From Cyclobacteriaceae bacterium (GTDB lineage: Bacteria > Bacteroidota > Bacteroidia > Cytophagales > Cyclobacteriaceae): a stretch of DNA of 7,016 nt. The notes under the pieces were generated by a model, which searched no databases, was not told where the DNA came from, and saw only the letters and a list, made by a program, of their open reading frames with translations. The position numbers and the translations under genes were made by a program. Below are positions 5,726-7,016 of this stretch, piece by piece; positions within the stretch are counted from its first letter, which is position 1; the number at the start of each line of letters is the position of its first letter. The DNA lies in contig VFKK01000030.1 in the NCBI GenBank assembly GCA_009885605.1, positions 1-7,016 on the forward strand, read 5' to 3'.

Positions 5726-6976
5726 GTGGCTTCTATCCTTCTTCGCATATTCATCAGCTTGGCTTTCATCTCCCTGATTGACTGGTATTCCTATCAGGCC
5801 TTCAAGACGCTATTTCCAACCCAAACCTGGATTAAGATTGGCTACTGGACTTTCTCAATTGCCATATACCTATTTTCCATCTTTGTTTTTCTGACCTTCG
5901 ACCGAGGTAATATCAGTTTAAATTTCGGAAGGCTTATCTCACTCTTGGTGCTGTCGATCCTGCCCAAGCTGATCATTCTTGTATTTCTATTTGGCGAAGA
6001 CATAGTACGAATTGGCACTGGCATTTTTTATTCCGTCAGCGGAAACAACGACGGAGACTTTTTGCCCGACCGTAGAAAATTTATCAGTCAAGCTGCCCTG
6101 GTACTATCCACCATTCCATTTTTGGGAATACTGCACGGAGTGCTTATCGGCAAATACCGCTACCGGGTAATCAATCATACGCTGGAATTTGACGATTTGC
6201 CGGAGGAATTTGATGGATTTACCATCACCCAGATTTCGGATATCCACTCGGGAAGCTTTGACAATAAAAAGAAGTTGGAATACGGCATTGATCTGATCAA
6301 CCAGCAAGCATCCGATGTCATCCTATTTACAGGAGATCTGGTCAACAACCAGGCGAAAGAAATGGAACCCTGGATTGATAGCTTCAAAAAGCTAAAAGCC
6401 GCAATGGGCAAATACTCCATCTTAGGCAATCATGACTATGGGGATTATATGGTTTGGCCTAGCAAGGAAGCTAAAGAAGAAAATATGCTACGTCTCTACG
6501 AAATCCATGAAGAACTGGGATTCAGGCTGCTGCGAAACGAAAACGTCAAACTCCAAAAACCTGCCCTGAGCGGAGTCGAAGGGGCAGGATCAAGCATAGA
6601 CCTGATCGGCGTGGAGAACTGGGGAAAAGGATTTGCGCAACATGGAGACCTGCCAAAAGCAGCGGCAAACCTTAGCAACCAGAGTTTTAAAATATTAATG
6701 AGCCACGACCCTTCCCACTTTGACGAAGAGGTCAAGTCCTTTTCTCAAATGATCCAGCTCACGCTTAGCGGCCATACCCACGGGATGCAGTTTGGAATAG
6801 AGATTCCCGGCATTATCAAATGGAGTCCGGCCTCCCTCCGCTACCCCAAATGGGCCGGACTGTACGAGGAACTAGGCCGTTACTTACATGTCAACCGCGG
6901 ATTTGGGTTTTTGGCCTTCCCCGGCCGGGTAGGAATCTGGCCGGAGATTACGGTGCTGAAGCTGAAAAAAAAGTAG
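5726..6976 (+). CDS. Multi-spanning membrane metallophosphoesterase (calcineurin-like, YkuE/YaeI type)
   Basis: A 416-residue protein with an N-terminal membrane region and a C-terminal calcineurin-like phosphoesterase domain. Hydrophobic helices lie at about 5-24, 37-57, 67-90 and 121-142. The domain (about 163-416) holds the complete two-metal site: D172 and H174 in SDIHSG, D204 in FTGDLV, N235 and H236 in GNHD, H327 in MSHDP, and H350 and H352 in GHTHG. YkuE/YaeI relatives are linked to envelope lipid or phosphate metabolism; the substrate here is unknown. The start is GTG: an in-frame TAA at 5708 leaves no other start before it, and a later TTG at 5759 would break the first helix. A twin-arginine-like DRRKFISQAAL (115-125) precedes the fourth helix. 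Residues 279-288 (PALSGVEGAG) are encoded by a palindromic repeat that looks inserted. The gene is alone on its strand here, with no clear promoter. Confidence 0.92.
   Translation: MASILLRIFISLAFISLIDWYSYQAFKTLFPTQTWIKIGYWTFSIAIYLFSIFVFLTFDRGNISLNFGRLISLLVLSILPKLIILVFLFGEDIVRIGTGIFYSVSGNNDGDFLPDRRKFISQAALVLSTIPFLGILHGVLIGKYRYRVINHTLEFDDLPEEFDGFTITQISDIHSGSFDNKKKLEYGIDLINQQASDVILFTGDLVNNQAKEMEPWIDSFKKLKAAMGKYSILGNHDYGDYMVWPSKEAKEENMLRLYEIHEELGFRLLRNENVKLQKPALSGVEGAGSSIDLIGVENWGKGFAQHGDLPKAAANLSNQSFKILMSHDPSHFDEEVKSFSQMIQLTLSGHTHGMQFGIEIPGIIKWSPASLRYPKWAGLYEELGRYLHVNRGFGFLAFPGRVGIWPEITVLKLKKK
6560..6588 (+). repeat. Palindromic repeat inside the metallophosphoesterase gene
   Basis: A 29-nt segment has complementary ends, cctgccc (6560-6566) and gggcagg (6582-6588), around tgagcggagtcgaag. 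A shifted register pairs ccct (6564-6567) with aggg (6580-6583). The core, ccctgagcggagtcgaaggg, matches from memory a palindromic sequence dispersed in many bacterial genomes, including Bacteroidota, that reads LSGVEG when translated. Here it is in frame and encodes P279 to G288 of the enzyme. Confidence 0.6.
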
Positions 6977-6994
6977 GTTTCCGCTGATCAGATC

Positions 6995-7016
6995 AACCTT
7001 TGAGGTTTTCAAAACC
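6995..7016 (+). terminator. Hairpin(s) after the metallophosphoesterase gene, cut by the window edge
   Basis: Shortly after the TAG stop (6974-6976), aacct / aggtt pair around a 3-nt loop (6995-7007) and lead into four T. Overlapping this, ggtttt-c-aaaacc (7004-7016) is a perfect inverted repeat that ends exactly at the window edge and may continue. One of the two probably ends the transcript, but the missing downstream bases prevent a choice. Confidence 0.4.

Noticed and set aside
1..7016. Mobile element, CRISPR array or defence system
   Set aside because: No direct-repeat array with spacers, terminal inverted repeats, transposase, integrase or recognised defence domain is visible; all well-supported genes are typical chromosomal genes.

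Overview
The window reads as chromosomal core DNA from a member of the Bacteroidota, probably a Cytophagales / Cyclobacteriaceae-type bacterium. This is inferred from Bacteroidota-style promoter elements (TTTG, then TAnnTTTG about 20 nt downstream) in front of rpsT, the near absence of Shine-Dalgarno sequences, and the character of the proteins. Base composition is moderate and even, and I see no integrase, transposase, phage gene, CRISPR array, rRNA or tRNA.

Layout from left to right. Positions 1-2854 form a minus-strand block. It holds the 5' part of pheT (phenylalanyl-tRNA synthetase beta chain, running off the left edge), a hairpin terminator, a membrane-anchored DUF1684 protein, radC only 4 nt away from it, a strong terminator, and rpsT (ribosomal protein bS20) with recognisable promoter elements. 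From 3067 a plus-strand gene encodes a secreted zinc-dependent phospholipase C / S1-P1 nuclease-like hydrolase. It converges on a minus-strand class I/II PLP-dependent aminotransferase (4045-5367), and the two gene ends share a small set of inverted repeats. A 358-nt intergenic stretch (5368-5725) contains no convincing gene but is rich in consecutive hairpins. A plus-strand, GTG-initiated, multi-spanning membrane metallophosphoesterase (5726-6976) ends the window, followed by a hairpin cut by the right edge.

Functionally this is a mixture: translation (pheT, rpsT), a conserved JAMM protein of unclear role (radC), an uncharacterised envelope protein (DUF1684), an exported zinc hydrolase, amino-acid metabolism, and an envelope phosphoesterase. 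I see no single pathway or defence-like system. The observations most worth a second look are a palindromic repeat apparently inserted in frame inside the metallophosphoesterase gene, a twin-arginine motif placed internally before the last membrane helix of that protein, and the hairpin-rich intergenic element at about 5453-5570.
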